Under the pieces are notes generated by a model, which was given only the letters and a program-made list of their open reading frames with translations, was not told the DNA's origin and searched no databases. Position numbers and translations under genes: made by a program. Positions 12,280-22,322 of a stretch of DNA of 64,000 bases are shown in pieces; position 1 is the first letter of the stretch, and each line of letters starts with the position of its first letter. Source of the DNA: an uncultured Candidatus Poseidoniales archaeon (GTDB lineage Archaea; Thermoplasmatota; Poseidoniia; Poseidoniales; Thalassarchaeaceae); assembly GCA_902593945.1 (NCBI GenBank), contig CACJKA010000006.1, forward strand, positions 27,442 to 91,441, given 5' to 3'.

Positions 12280-13542
12280 GAATTCTTGATCCCCCATATA
12301 TGATCTCAAAGCTTCTGGTATCATTATTCGACCATCCTCTGTTTGATATTGTTCAAGAATTGCCACCAATGCTCTACTTGTGGCAACTGCAGTGGAATTT
12401 AGTGTATGAACAGCAGAGTTTCCTTCCGATGTCCTGTATCTCATACGAAGTCTATTTGCCTGATAGTCAGTACAATTAGAACAAGAAACCACTTCTTTGT
12501 ATTCTCCAACACCCGGTAGCCATGCTTCAAGGTCATATTTCTTTGAAGCGACAGTCCCCATGTCTCCAGTACAAATATTTACTACTCGGTAGTGTAAACC
12601 TAAACTATCCCATAATTCAGTTGCATTATTCAATAAATCTTCATGATGAGACCATGAGTCTTCTGGTTTACAAATTATTATTTGTTCTATTTTAGTAAAC
12701 TGATGTACTCTCCATATCCCTCTATCTGAGAGCCCATGCGCTCCAACTTCTCTACGGAAACATTGCGATACTCCGACAAGCTTTATTGGAAGCTCAGAAG
12801 GTTCGATAATTTCATCCATTCTCATAGCAGTTAATGGGTGTTCACTTGTGGCTATGAGATAGAATTTATCTGGCTCAATACCATACATTACAGTTTCAAA
12901 ATCCCCAAGATCTGTAACTCCCTCGTAAGCTTCTTTATTCATCATTAAAGGCGGTTGAACGAGAGTATAATTTTTATTGATGAGAAAGTTTGTAGTGTAA
13001 TTTTGTAGAGCCATTTCTAGTCTTGCTAAATCTCCTTGCATGAAATAGAATCTACTTCCAGTAATTTTTGCGGCCCTAGCTAAATCAACCCAACCATTGT
13101 TTTCAATAATTTCATTGTGATTTTTTGCCTCGAAACTAAAATCAATTTTCTCACCATGTAGGCTGTGTAGAGTATTCTTTTGCTCGTCTTCCCCTACTGG
13201 AACACTTTCGTGAAGAATATTTGGGACTCTCATTCTTATTGAATCTCTATTTTCTAGAAAATCATCCGCCATTTTTGATAATTCTTCAATCTTATCTCCT
13301 ATGCTAGATACTTCAATCATTATTTTATTCACAGCCTCAGTATCTCCTGTTTTTTTTGCTGCGGCTATACCTCTTGCCGCTTCATTTCTTGATTTACGAA
13401 GTTGATCGACTTCATACCTCGCTTGCTTCCATTCATTATCTAGTCTAATTACTTCATCAATGTTATCATGAGGAATTTTTCTTTTATCATGATCTTTTCG
13501 TAAAACCTCTGATTTTTCACGAAACATACTCATGTCTAGCAT
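12262..13542 (-). CDS. serS: Seryl-tRNA synthetase
   Basis: This charges tRNA-Ser. The N-terminal coiled-coil arm (about residues 25-100) is followed by the class II catalytic core. Visible are YKEVVSCSNCTDYQANRL (motif 2 region and serine pocket) and the motif 3 block STAVATSRALVAILEQYQ. The type is the ordinary bacterial/eukaryotic/common-archaeal SerRS, not the methanogen-specific form. The start at 13542 (MLDMSMFREKSEVLRKDH) is preferred because it matches the normal N-terminus; an extension to 13578 is open but unlikely. The length of about 426 residues is typical. Confidence 0.95.
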   Translation of the reverse strand: MLDMSMFREKSEVLRKDHDKRKIPHDNIDEVIRLDNEWKQARYEVDQLRKSRNEAARGIAAAKKTGDTEAVNKIMIEVSSIGDKIEELSKMADDFLENRDSIRMRVPNILHESVPVGEDEQKNTLHSLHGEKIDFSFEAKNHNEIIENNGWVDLARAAKITGSRFYFMQGDLARLEMALQNYTTNFLINKNYTLVQPPLMMNKEAYEGVTDLGDFETVMYGIEPDKFYLIATSEHPLTAMRMDEIIEPSELPIKLVGVSQCFRREVGAHGLSDRGIWRVHQFTKIEQIIICKPEDSWSHHEDLLNNATELWDSLGLHYRVVNICTGDMGTVASKKYDLEAWLPGVGEYKEVVSCSNCTDYQANRLRMRYRTSEGNSAVHTLNSTAVATSRALVAILEQYQTEDGRIMIPEALRSYMGDQEFLSPLS

Positions 13543-13596
13543 AACTATCAACTCTAGGAGTGACCAATCTTCTTTCAATGAATCGGGCTTTTAGGT

Positions 13597-14697
13597 TCAG
13601 AAGAGGCTAATTTGTTGAATTAAATCAGATGGGCCATATACTATCAATCCAGTAATAAAATAACCCAAAATTGCTCCACCATTAAGCAAAGGTAACCCTG
13701 CTTGTGGCTTCCCTTTCGCTACTTGGGTCATCAATCCTAAGTAACCCATTAATCCTCCTAATAAAGTCCCTATTCCAACCATCAAAGGATCTAAATGAAG
13801 CCATCCAAAGAATGAAGTTAGAGGTAAAGAACCTAAAACCGGACCAGTTTGTGGTAAGAAAGTGATGGTGGATATAATCAACATACCTGGGAAAATAACA
13901 TCTCCGAGACCCATAAATAACGCATCTCTACCCGTTTTCTCTACTTTTATGGCCCCAATTTTAGGGTCTTCCCAATCTTCTTGTGATGGTCTCTGAATTG
14001 TTTTTTCCATTACTCCTTCCTTCTCGTCTAAAAATGAATAACCTTTTTCTTTGGGAGCAACTAATAATATTGGTAACTTCAGATCTATCATTGTGTCTGC
14101 TAATTCTAACATATGTTTACTTCCATTAACTGCCCAATGGTCATAAATTGCAGCGATAATCATGAAGATGATAATTAATGTAGGGACAAAACTAATTCCA
14201 ATCATTGTGATAACTCCAGCCCCAACTAGTATTCCTACAAGATTTACGATATACCATTCAGGGTATCTCCATAGAGTTATCATGAGTAATAGATCCAACC
14301 ACAATGCAATAAAAAATGCATTTTCTTGAGTACTCATAAAAATTTCCATTGCCAATGCGATATATGGATATGCTGTATATGTTAAGGAAAAATAAAGTGA
14401 GAACATAATAAATCCTTTAATGAAAAACTCAAGATTCTTTCTAGCAAGCCATATTATGACGAAAGTAAAAATTCCGATTAAAACCAATTCCAGTAGTATA
14501 TAGCTTGTTTGTGTCGTGCCTTCTTCTCCAAATGCTCGAGCCTCAGAAAAATTCCAAACAGGTTGAATTGAAACTCCTAGAAATATAGTTGTTACAAACA
14601 TTCCAGCCATGCTTGTCATTGATTTCCACTGATCTTTTATGGCCTCTATCGTCTCGTTCACTTTCACTCCCCTGCCCCCACGAAGTTCAAAGACCAT
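13597..14697 (-). CDS. Presenilin-like A22 intramembrane aspartyl protease
   Basis: A polytopic protein of 366 residues predicted to cleave transmembrane helices. The two catalytic aspartates are in IYDHWAV (Asp186) and GLGDVIFPG (Asp266). The third family motif, normally PAL, is read as AGLPLLNGG (residues about 334-341), a variant found in archaeal presenilin/signal-peptide-peptidase homologues. A hydrophilic loop lies between the two aspartates (about 190-260). Internal GTG codons at residues 11 and 13, after a purine-rich stretch, could be the real start. It is divergent from folC. Confidence 0.87.
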   Translation of the reverse strand: MVFELRGGRGVKVNETIEAIKDQWKSMTSMAGMFVTTIFLGVSIQPVWNFSEARAFGEEGTTQTSYILLELVLIGIFTFVIIWLARKNLEFFIKGFIMFSLYFSLTYTAYPYIALAMEIFMSTQENAFFIALWLDLLLMITLWRYPEWYIVNLVGILVGAGVITMIGISFVPTLIIIFMIIAAIYDHWAVNGSKHMLELADTMIDLKLPILLVAPKEKGYSFLDEKEGVMEKTIQRPSQEDWEDPKIGAIKVEKTGRDALFMGLGDVIFPGMLIISTITFLPQTGPVLGSLPLTSFFGWLHLDPLMVGIGTLLGGLMGYLGLMTQVAKGKPQAGLPLLNGGAILGYFITGLIVYGPSDLIQQISLF

Positions 14698-14732
14698 ATC
14701 ACTTTGACTAATACAAGTGTGTAGTTGAACTA

Positions 14733-15965
14733 GTGGGTGATTATCTTTTGAGCGTTAGAAAATGGCTAGAAAATACGAAAGATTCTGGTGTTAAATTAGG
14801 TCTTGAGAATTGTGAAGTCTTGTTGGAAAGATTGGGAAATCCTCATCTTGATTTCCCCTCAATTCATGTTGCCGGGACAAACGGTAAGGGTTCACTATGC
14901 GTTCAACTTTCTGCAGTTGCAAGAGAAAATAATTTGAAAGTAGGATTATTTACTTCTCCTCATTTGATAACAATTGAAGAAAGAATTAGAATAAATGGGA
15001 TTCCAATTTCTCCTCAAGATTTTGATATCTTTTTGAATAAGGTACGTGAAGCCTCATTAATTGCTCCAGTTTGTAAACCAACTTTTTTTGAAGTTACATT
15101 TTTGCTTGCCATGGTAGTTTTTAGTGAGAATAAGATTGACAGAGCTATTATTGAGACTGGTTTGGGAGGTAGACTAGATTCTACCAGATTGGTTGATGCT
15201 GATCTTTGTGTGATAACCACCATCTCAAAGGATCATACTGAGTTTTTAGGAGAAACCTTGGAAAAAATTGCTTTCGAAAAAGCGGGTATTCATCGTCCAG
15301 GGGTGCCTCTACTCTTATTGAAAAATGAGAATTTATCTTCTTCTGTATTGACAGTAATTTCCGATAAAGTTGGTGAAGATCTTTGGTTATTTGAAGAAAA
15401 TAAAGAATTGTCGAATTGGCAGAATTGGAATATAATGGCAAGAAAAATTGCACAATTTTTCAAATGGGAAGAATCAGAAATTAATTGTAAATGGCCGGGG
15501 CGCTCCCCTGGATATGGTTCATCCTGGTTTGATTTCCCTCTGAAGATATGTGCTGCTCACAACAAAGAAGGCTTTGAGTCCGAACTTAATTCAATCAAAA
15601 AACCGAGTGTTTTTGTTATCGGAGTAACAGAAAAAGCAGATATCAACGATACATTAACTCCATTTCTACAAGAGAATCTTCATCAATCCATTTTTCATCA
15701 TTTGATATTTACTGAACCTCTTTCTGGAAGAAATAATTCTGTAAGTGCAGAGCAATTAGAAAATATAATTTGTAGCCATAGAGAAACCTCTCGTGATATA
15801 ATTAAGAATCCAGTTAACGCGATTGAAGAAGCATCAAAAATTTGTGAAATCGATAGTGTCGAGTTGGTCCTGATAGGTAGTGTTTATCTTGTTGGAGATA
15901 TTCTAAATTATATTATTTCTAGAGATAATCTGAATTTTTGGGAAGAACTCCGCGTTCACCGATAA
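14733..15965 (+). CDS. folC: Bifunctional folylpolyglutamate/dihydrofolate synthase family protein
   Basis: A Mur-ligase-superfamily enzyme of 410 residues that adds glutamate to folates. The P-loop region is HVAGTNGKGSLCVQLS, followed by the family block GLFTSPHLITIEERIRING and the ETGLGGRLDSTRLVD motif. The C-terminal ligase domain is present but divergent. The start is GTG at 14733. In archaea such proteins may act on folate or other pterin-type cofactors, so the exact substrate is uncertain. Confidence 0.88.
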   Translation: MGDYLLSVRKWLENTKDSGVKLGLENCEVLLERLGNPHLDFPSIHVAGTNGKGSLCVQLSAVARENNLKVGLFTSPHLITIEERIRINGIPISPQDFDIFLNKVREASLIAPVCKPTFFEVTFLLAMVVFSENKIDRAIIETGLGGRLDSTRLVDADLCVITTISKDHTEFLGETLEKIAFEKAGIHRPGVPLLLLKNENLSSSVLTVISDKVGEDLWLFEENKELSNWQNWNIMARKIAQFFKWEESEINCKWPGRSPGYGSSWFDFPLKICAAHNKEGFESELNSIKKPSVFVIGVTEKADINDTLTPFLQENLHQSIFHHLIFTEPLSGRNNSVSAEQLENIICSHRETSRDIIKNPVNAIEEASKICEIDSVELVLIGSVYLVGDILNYIISRDNLNFWEELRVHR

Positions 15966-15998
15966 TCAAAAAGGATGACCTATGTCGATGGCTCGTAG

Positions 15999-16307
15999 AT
16001 GACCAATAAGCCGGATGAGAAAAATGAAATTAGAGTAGTCTTGGAACCACAAGACAGTACTTCGAAATATATCTTAGTAGCTCTTATTCTTGTTCTTTCT
16101 GGCTTGCTATTCGCTATTCTAGCGGGTGGCGGTGCAGAAAAATTACTATCATCAAATGATGATACTATCGGAAACTGTGGTGATGGTTTAGATAATGACA
16201 ATGGAGGAAAAGCCGATAGAGATGATCCTGATTGTTATGCCAACCCTACTTCTTTAGATGGTTATGACCCTAATCGTACAGAGGCGAATAGGGATAATGA
16301 CTTATGA
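15999..16307 (+). CDS. Small single-pass membrane protein with calcium-motif-like tail
   Basis: This 102-residue protein has a charged N-terminus, one transmembrane helix (about residues 25-43, ILVALILVLSGLLFAIL), and an external Asp/Asn-rich tail. The tail contains DGLDNDNGGKADRDDPDC, which resembles a calcium-binding thrombospondin type 3 or EF-hand-like repeat. I do not recognise a family. The gene lies between folC and the dCMP deaminase; its stop is 23 bases before the deaminase start. Confidence 0.6.
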   Translation: MTNKPDEKNEIRVVLEPQDSTSKYILVALILVLSGLLFAILAGGGAEKLLSSNDDTIGNCGDGLDNDNGGKADRDDPDCYANPTSLDGYDPNRTEANRDNDL

Positions 16308-16329
16308 TAGATATTCAGGAGATATTCAT

Positions 16330-16767
16330 ATGAGCGACAAATGGGATAAAAGATTTCTAGAATTAGCGAAACATATCTCTGACTGGTCAAAAGACCCCTC
16401 TACCAAAGTAGGTTGTATTGTTGTAGGCGAAGATCGTGAAATTAGGTCTACAGGATTCAATGGTTTCCCTAGAGGTATAGAAGATAAAATCGAGAGATTA
16501 GAAGATCGCGAACAGAAGTATCCTATGATTTGTCACGCTGAAGAGAATGCTATAATGCACGCTGCAAGAATTGGCATTTCATTGAAAGGTACTATGGCGT
16601 ATGTAACTTGGCCGCCTTGTTCTAGATGTACTAGGTCTCTTATTCAAGCAGGAGTAAGAGAGGTTATTTATCCTAAAGATCTAGAGATTCCAGAAAGATG
16701 GCAAAAAGATTTTGATATTGCATCCGGCATGATGCATGAAGCTGGAATAATCGTTAGAACTGCATAA
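16330..16767 (+). CDS. Deoxycytidylate (dCMP) deaminase family protein
   Basis: A zinc-dependent cytidine/deoxycytidylate deaminase-fold protein of 145 residues. Zinc ligands and the catalytic glutamate are in CHAEENAIMHA and PPCSRCTRSLI. The closest family pattern is dCMP deaminase (ComEB-like), which supplies dUMP for thymidylate synthesis. The start ATG at 16330 is chosen because an AGGAG site at 16317-16321 lies at ideal spacing and the protein begins MSDKWDKRFLELAKHIS, the usual N-terminus; longer in-frame starts overlap the previous gene. Confidence 0.9.
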   Translation: MSDKWDKRFLELAKHISDWSKDPSTKVGCIVVGEDREIRSTGFNGFPRGIEDKIERLEDREQKYPMICHAEENAIMHAARIGISLKGTMAYVTWPPCSRCTRSLIQAGVREVIYPKDLEIPERWQKDFDIASGMMHEAGIIVRTA

Positions 16768-16775
16768 TTCAGAGA

Positions 16776-18635
16776 TTAGAAGTCTCCACCGCCGCCACCG
16801 CCGCCACCGCTGCCACCGCTGTCAAATCCACCGCCGCCGCCACCGCCGCCGCCACCGCCACTACTACTACTACTCGCTCTTTCAGAACGGGTACTTCCTG
16901 AACTGGATCTGAAACTTCCTCTTCTACTACTCATGACCCTGTAACTCCAATTGTAATGATCGTAATGATCCATTTGATGAGTATCTCCCATAGTTGTAAA
17001 AGATTTTGAGTTCATAATTGGTATTCCTAGAATTAGGCTCATTTCCTTTTTCATATTTCCCGCACCTTGATTAGTTATATCGAAGACTAAATTGATGGCA
17101 GCAAAAACAGGCATTGCAACAAAAGGGCCTAAGATTGCTAAAACAAAAATAGAACCTCCAATACCAATAAAGAAATTACCAAATGTTATTTTTGATGCTT
17201 CCATTCCCCAATAAGATTCGTCATATCCTATTAATAAAGTTACAATTATGGGTATAGTAAGTATCAATAAAATTACAGAAAAATAGTCTGATATGTTAGT
17301 TCTTAGTTGGTATACTTCATTTATCATTCTCAATTCATTATCATATTTCTCTAGACTGATTTCCTTATCTACTTGCATTAAAACATCGTCTAATTGTCTA
17401 AAGGATTTAATTTCAGAATCACTAATCCCACTAAATTTTCCATTCCAGTTTTTTCTTATTGATGAGTTTCCTGCAAGATTACCCATTATTGCTCTATTAA
17501 TTAGGGCTATATTTTCAAATGCCATGTCTTTTTTCTTTCGAAACTTAATCTTTTTAGGAATTGTCCTAGCAAATATACCAATAGATAATAAAATGAATAA
17601 TGGCAATAATAAAATTATGTATAGATTAATTTCTATCCATTCCTCCATATTGAAGCCATCATCGAGAATTGCTTTTTCAGAGTAATCTACAATCTCATGC
17701 AATAAAAAATCATCAACTTCTCCTCCACCCCATTCTAATTCTTCGTAAATTTCCCATTCTTTATCGTACATGTAATTTATCCAATCACTATTATATTCTG
17801 CTCCCATTCTAGTATAAACTTCCCAGTAAGTTCCCCATGCCGATTCATCATTCGTGATTAACCATAAAATATCGCATTCATCCAAATCATAATTCTGAAA
17901 AGCTCCATATGCATATTCATATGGGCCAATAAAAGAGGCATTTTTTCCGCTTAACCCGTCTATGGTAATAATCAAGATAGAGCAGTTTGTATTCTTTTCA
18001 ATATCATTTATCCTCAAATTAATATCGATTTCATCCACATCAACAATTAATCCGGCTTCATCAATAATCCAGTTAGGTGATGAATCATCAGCAATTTTAT
18101 TCCATTCAGGATATGTAATCTCTCCTTGGATAACAATTTCTTCCATTCCTTCAACTGCAGCAAGTAAACCCTCGTACCATCTATCCTCGCTAAGATACGG
18201 TCTCACTCCGTAATCAAAGACCTCTTGGACGTACGAATCCCAACCTTCGTTAGAATACCCACTTCCTAACTCAGTCCAAAATTGTCTGTCTTGTTCTGAC
18301 ATGAATATCAGTATCGCTTTATTCTGATTTTTGTCATCATTTATTCCGTATTCATCGAATGCAAATCTAGCATAATCCCATTTTTCCCAACCATCTGCAT
18401 TATGTTCTTCATAACTTTCTATTGTTAGAACTACAATCGGTTTTCCTGTTTCAAGATATATCTCATTGGATTTGTTATTCAGTATATTAAACTCAGAATC
18501 TGACAAAACCTCTGCTGAATCAATAACCCAGACTCCTTCTTCTTCAGGAGGAGGAGGGACGTCTGCTGCTTGAACATTAATAGATAAAAAAATACTAATT
18601 AATAGTGCAATGACAATTAGCCTGAGTTTCTTCAT
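16776..18635 (-). CDS. Exported membrane protein with two TPM-like domains and glycine-rich tail (YgcG-like)
   Basis: A signal peptide (residues 1-23, ending NVQA) is followed by a TPM domain (about 30-165, WVIDSAEVLSDSEFNILN, and a WTELGSGYSNEGWDSYV block). A second, more divergent TPM-like region follows (about 185-330, starting WIIDEAGLIVDVDEIDINL). After that come one membrane helix, a cytosolic section, two further hydrophobic segments, and a Ser/Arg-rich tail ending in long glycine runs. Glycine-rich C-termini are common in this family. The function is unknown; TPM domains occur in envelope-stress and photosystem-repair proteins. An alternative TTG start lies at 18656. Confidence 0.8.
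   Translation of the reverse strand: MKKLRLIVIALLISIFLSINVQAADVPPPPEEEGVWVIDSAEVLSDSEFNILNNKSNEIYLETGKPIVVLTIESYEEHNADGWEKWDYARFAFDEYGINDDKNQNKAILIFMSEQDRQFWTELGSGYSNEGWDSYVQEVFDYGVRPYLSEDRWYEGLLAAVEGMEEIVIQGEITYPEWNKIADDSSPNWIIDEAGLIVDVDEIDINLRINDIEKNTNCSILIITIDGLSGKNASFIGPYEYAYGAFQNYDLDECDILWLITNDESAWGTYWEVYTRMGAEYNSDWINYMYDKEWEIYEELEWGGGEVDDFLLHEIVDYSEKAILDDGFNMEEWIEINLYIILLLPLFILLSIGIFARTIPKKIKFRKKKDMAFENIALINRAIMGNLAGNSSIRKNWNGKFSGISDSEIKSFRQLDDVLMQVDKEISLEKYDNELRMINEVYQLRTNISDYFSVILLILTIPIIVTLLIGYDESYWGMEASKITFGNFFIGIGGSIFVLAILGPFVAMPVFAAINLVFDITNQGAGNMKKEMSLILGIPIMNSKSFTTMGDTHQMDHYDHYNWSYRVMSSRRGSFRSSSGSTRSERASSSSSGGGGGGGGGGGFDSGGSGGGGGGGGDF
16785..16874. repeat. Low-complexity trinucleotide tract encoding polyglycine and polyserine
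   Basis: On the plus strand this reads as runs of CCG/CCA triplets followed by repeated CTA triplets. On the minus strand it encodes the glycine-rich tail and adjoining serine run of the TPM protein. It is far richer in G+C than its surroundings and is prone to replication slippage in units of three, which would change tail length without breaking the frame. Confidence 0.9.
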
Positions 18636-18687
18636 ATCAAAGCCAATAATACTCAACTCATAAACTATTTTCCGTCATTAAAATTAC

Positions 18688-19230
18688 TTATTCGATTTTC
18701 TGAAAGAATTCTTCCAAGTCACCAATTAATTCCTCTTCCGTACCATCATTTAGAATTACTATATCTGCTAATTCTGCAGTTGCGTTTAGAGCCTGCCCTG
18801 CATCATCTTTAGCTACAGCCTCTGCCTTTTCTTGCTCCATAAAAGTCTCTTTGTCTAAGGGATCACCAGCTCTTGCCCGACTTTGCAGTCTCTCCCATCT
18901 TGTTTCTGTATTTGCTCTAATTTCTATTAAGATAAAATCATCTCTTTTCCTCAAAGCCTCAACTTCTCCTGGGGTCCTAATTGAATCAACAACGGCATCC
19001 TTTCCATCCAGAATGTCTAGCAACATTTCTGCTAATATTCCAGCGCCACCCTTTCTTCTAAGTTCTCTCCCTCCTTCAATCAAAGCGTCTCTTGTAGGCT
19101 CAATATTTTGTTCCGCAAGCCATGCTCTAATTGAATCAGAACAAGAAGAAGTTTCCAATCCTTTATTTGAAAACCAGTTGACAACCGTCGACTTTCCGGA
19201 CGCATTTCTTCCAGTTAAACCAATGAGCAT
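18688..19230 (-). CDS. P-loop nucleotide/dephospho-CoA kinase-like protein (UPF0200 type)
   Basis: A 180-residue P-loop kinase-fold protein. Walker A is GLTGRNASGKST at the extreme N-terminus. The DAVVDSIRTPGEVEAL block (Asp-Ser-Ile-Arg) and a lid rich in Arg (RWERLQSRARAG) resemble archaeal UPF0200 and dephospho-CoA-kinase-like proteins. The substrate cannot be deduced from sequence. The gene is upstream of the TPM gene on the same strand and downstream of the Lhr helicase, but no functional link is obvious. Confidence 0.72.
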   Translation of the reverse strand: MLIGLTGRNASGKSTVVNWFSNKGLETSSCSDSIRAWLAEQNIEPTRDALIEGGRELRRKGGAGILAEMLLDILDGKDAVVDSIRTPGEVEALRKRDDFILIEIRANTETRWERLQSRARAGDPLDKETFMEQEKAEAVAKDDAGQALNATAELADIVILNDGTEEELIGDLEEFFQKIE

Positions 19231-19272
19231 GTGAGCACGCTGTGAAAGGATGGAAATAGTGATTGCCTTCTC

Positions 19273-22257
19273 TCAACCCCAATATCTACGTGTTGAAGCA
19301 TACTTTAATTCAGCATTATGTATAGAACGTAGTAATCTTACTCTCTCTCCTGAAACATGACCTCTGAGAATTTTTGTTGCTGTTTCTTCTGCAATTCCTC
19401 TACCCATCATACAAATTATTGCATCCTTCCCATGAGTACGAATTAGCTCTGCATTCTTAGTCATTTTACCAGAAATTTTCGGGTCCTTGCTTTCAACCCA
19501 ATCAGATAACATAGACTCCATTCTTTCTGGTGAACATGCTTGCATAGTTCCTGAACAACTAGAACAGGGGGCCACTCTTTCAGTAAATCTTGCAACTCTC
19601 TTTCTTGTTCTATTTTTACAATTTAGACAAATCAATACTGCTCTTTCGTTTACCAATCTAACTTCTAAATGATCTCTCAGTTCTTTATCTGACCAAGATG
19701 GAAGCAATAGATCTTTTTCACTTTTCTTTGATTGACCAAGAGGTCCAGGGGGTGTTTCTAATAATTTTATATCTCCATTTTGTATTTCGGTAAGTAAGTC
19801 GACAGTTGCCTCTATATCCATTCTTTCATGGAATAATTTACTTAACGCCTCTTCAATTACTGGTGTCCCTTTCCATCTTCTCATCAAACCCTGAAGATTT
19901 ACTTTGCGAGGATCAACTCCTTTTTGCAAAACTCCCATTCTTCTAGCAACTTGAACAACTCTCCATCTCACTGCTCTTCCATTTGGAATCGTCATTCGCA
20001 TTAGAGAAGGTATTGCTGCAGGTGGAGTTTGTTGTAACCATCCAACGACGTCTACAGTACTTGTTCCTGGAATTTGAATGGATATTCTATAAGGGTCAAT
20101 TAAGGTTCTTCCCATCTTACCTTCTTTCAATGAACCAAATGCTTGAATTAGATATGCCAATGTTTCATTAATTTTAGATCCAGCACAAGTGTTTAGAATA
20201 ATTGTTTTTTGTCTTTCTTCTATTGTTATGGTTCTTTCATCGGGTAAAACTCCAGTAGCCTCAATATGTTCTGCAACTGTCCTAATTAATACATCTCTTG
20301 CACTAGGTGATAGTGGATATTCTTCAAAGGGAATTACAGATTCATCATTTTCAATTGCTCCAATAGTTATTCCAACAGATCTTCTTAACTTTCCAACTTC
20401 TCTAGCCACTTCTTTGGGTACTGGGGTCAATTCTCCAGACCATACGGGAGCTTCTCCAGTTTCTTTTATTGGGGCTACTAGAAGTTCTTCTTGTTCTGGA
20501 TCAGCATCAACAATTTGCCAAGTTCTACCTGCCATTACAAATCTTCTTGCTCTCCCCATTGAATCATCACTAGCATCGTTGTTAAGAGACAGAACAAATG
20601 CTTCATCTACGGAACCAAGAACCGACCTACTTACAGCATCTCTAACTCTGTAAGAAATTTCATCAGGAATCATAGAGATATGGTCTGTTCTAGATTTAGA
20701 TGCTTTTCCAGATGGAGAGAACCAACCTTTTTCAAGACTCTTGGGGAGCTCTTTGACCATTGCCTTTCTCCATTTGATTTTATCAGATTCTTTTTGTTCC
20801 TCATCCCAAGGAGGCCTTTTCTCAGGGATATCTTGACTACTCCTCTTCGCCAACTCTTCCCAAAGTTTCGCTGGCCATTTTGTTACATCTGATTCTTCTG
20901 GATTTTCAATAAGTCTAATTAACCAACGATCATTTAGGACCCTCAATATATTGATACTTTTTTCATAATCCCATTCTCTGAATATTGAGCAATTTTCTAT
21001 AATCTCATTAGCCTTCTGGAGTGGTACTACTCCTCTCTCTATGCCCAATTGAATAAACTGATTAGCGGCTACAATTCCTGGATCTGTTTGCCATTCTACT
21101 CCCTCAAGTTCCGATGCCATTGCTCTTCTTGAAATTACTGCACATTCAGAAATTTCATCTAATTCCCATGCTAGAATCTCTCCTCTTCCTGTACCGCCTA
21201 GATGATGCTCAGCTCTCCCCATTCTTTGCAGTAATCTATCTACTGCTCTTGGAGATTGTAATTGATGAACTTTCTTAATAGACCCAATATCAATTCCTAA
21301 TTCCAAGCTACTAGTACAAATAATTCCATGTAAATCTCCACTCCTTAGTTTATCTTCCATTTCTTTTCTAGTTTCAGATGCGAGACTTCCATGATGTACA
21401 CCAATTTTAATCTCTGGTGCTATAGCAGTTAGTCTTTGAGAAACTGTTTCAGCAGCAGATCTTGAATTAACAAACACTAGAGATGGAGAATCATCTATTA
21501 ATGAGTTAGCTAGTCTCCGAAAGGCAGCAACAGAATTGGGTGAAACTGACCATTTTACTGATAGAATATCATCTTCAGGAGATGGGATTTCTTTATGGAC
21601 TAAAACATCTGTAAATCTTGGAGCAGGCCCCATTATAGGTATCGCATTATTAGCCATGTAATTAGCAACCTCGGCAGGGTTTCCAACAGTTGCAGAGAGC
21701 CCTATTCGTTGTATATCATTAGGGTTAATATCTGCAATACGCTCTAGTCCTACCATTAACTGAGAACCTCTTTCACTTCCAGCCAAATCATGTATTTCAT
21801 CTAAAATTATAACTTTAACACCCGCAAGATGTTTCCTTAATCTACTTCCTAGCATCATTATTTGTGTGGTTTCTGGTGTAGTAACTAATAAATTTGGAGG
21901 ATTCTTTGATTGTCTTGTCCTCTCTTTTTGAGTAGTGTCTCCATGTCTTAAGCCAACAGTTAATCCAAGAGGTTCCAACATTGCAGATAACCTTCTGTCA
22001 ATATCTCTGTTCAGTGCTCTTAGTGGCGTAATATATAGGATTGACAGCCCTTCCCAATTCTCACTAATTGCTCTTGAAATTACTGGCAATATTGCGGCTT
22101 CAGTTTTGCCACTTCCTGTTGGTGCAACCAATAGTCTATTTTTTCCTGCACATAAATCAATAGCCGCTTCTTCTTGAATTGGCGTTAGATTCCAACCTAA
22201 CTTAGATATCAAGTCTCTAACTTTTGGGTGCAGAATTTCTATTGCTGCCCCTTCCAT
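19273..22257 (-). CDS. Lhr-type superfamily 2 DEAD/DEAH helicase
   Basis: A 994-residue ATP-dependent helicase. Motif I is APTGSGKTEA (45-54), motif II DEIH (153-156), motif III GLSAT (186-190), and motif VI lies in RLLQRMGRAEHHLGG. A winged-helix/Lhr core follows, and a C-terminal region has paired cysteines (CLNCKNR and CSSCSG), suggesting a zinc-binding module before the final helical tail. Lhr proteins unwind DNA-RNA hybrids and branched DNA in repair. Length and layout fit archaeal Lhr forms rather than Hel308. Confidence 0.9.
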   Translation of the reverse strand: MEGAAIEILHPKVRDLISKLGWNLTPIQEEAAIDLCAGKNRLLVAPTGSGKTEAAILPVISRAISENWEGLSILYITPLRALNRDIDRRLSAMLEPLGLTVGLRHGDTTQKERTRQSKNPPNLLVTTPETTQIMMLGSRLRKHLAGVKVIILDEIHDLAGSERGSQLMVGLERIADINPNDIQRIGLSATVGNPAEVANYMANNAIPIMGPAPRFTDVLVHKEIPSPEDDILSVKWSVSPNSVAAFRRLANSLIDDSPSLVFVNSRSAAETVSQRLTAIAPEIKIGVHHGSLASETRKEMEDKLRSGDLHGIICTSSLELGIDIGSIKKVHQLQSPRAVDRLLQRMGRAEHHLGGTGRGEILAWELDEISECAVISRRAMASELEGVEWQTDPGIVAANQFIQLGIERGVVPLQKANEIIENCSIFREWDYEKSINILRVLNDRWLIRLIENPEESDVTKWPAKLWEELAKRSSQDIPEKRPPWDEEQKESDKIKWRKAMVKELPKSLEKGWFSPSGKASKSRTDHISMIPDEISYRVRDAVSRSVLGSVDEAFVLSLNNDASDDSMGRARRFVMAGRTWQIVDADPEQEELLVAPIKETGEAPVWSGELTPVPKEVAREVGKLRRSVGITIGAIENDESVIPFEEYPLSPSARDVLIRTVAEHIEATGVLPDERTITIEERQKTIILNTCAGSKINETLAYLIQAFGSLKEGKMGRTLIDPYRISIQIPGTSTVDVVGWLQQTPPAAIPSLMRMTIPNGRAVRWRVVQVARRMGVLQKGVDPRKVNLQGLMRRWKGTPVIEEALSKLFHERMDIEATVDLLTEIQNGDIKLLETPPGPLGQSKKSEKDLLLPSWSDKELRDHLEVRLVNERAVLICLNCKNRTRKRVARFTERVAPCSSCSGTMQACSPERMESMLSDWVESKDPKISGKMTKNAELIRTHGKDAIICMMGRGIAEETATKILRGHVSGERVRLLRSIHNAELKYASTRRYWG

Positions 22258-22322
22258 ATCTATATCGACAACGTTCTATCTAGAAAACCCAACGAATTAG
22301 AAATCAACTTCCATTATACAAT

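Noticed and set aside
16785..16874. Possible CRISPR-like or VNTR array.
   Set aside because: The unit is a three-base codon repeat inside a coding tail without spacers.
20189..20653. Plus-strand open frame of 154 codons inside the Lhr gene.
   Set aside because: It lies entirely antisense to a well-supported helicase and resembles no known protein.
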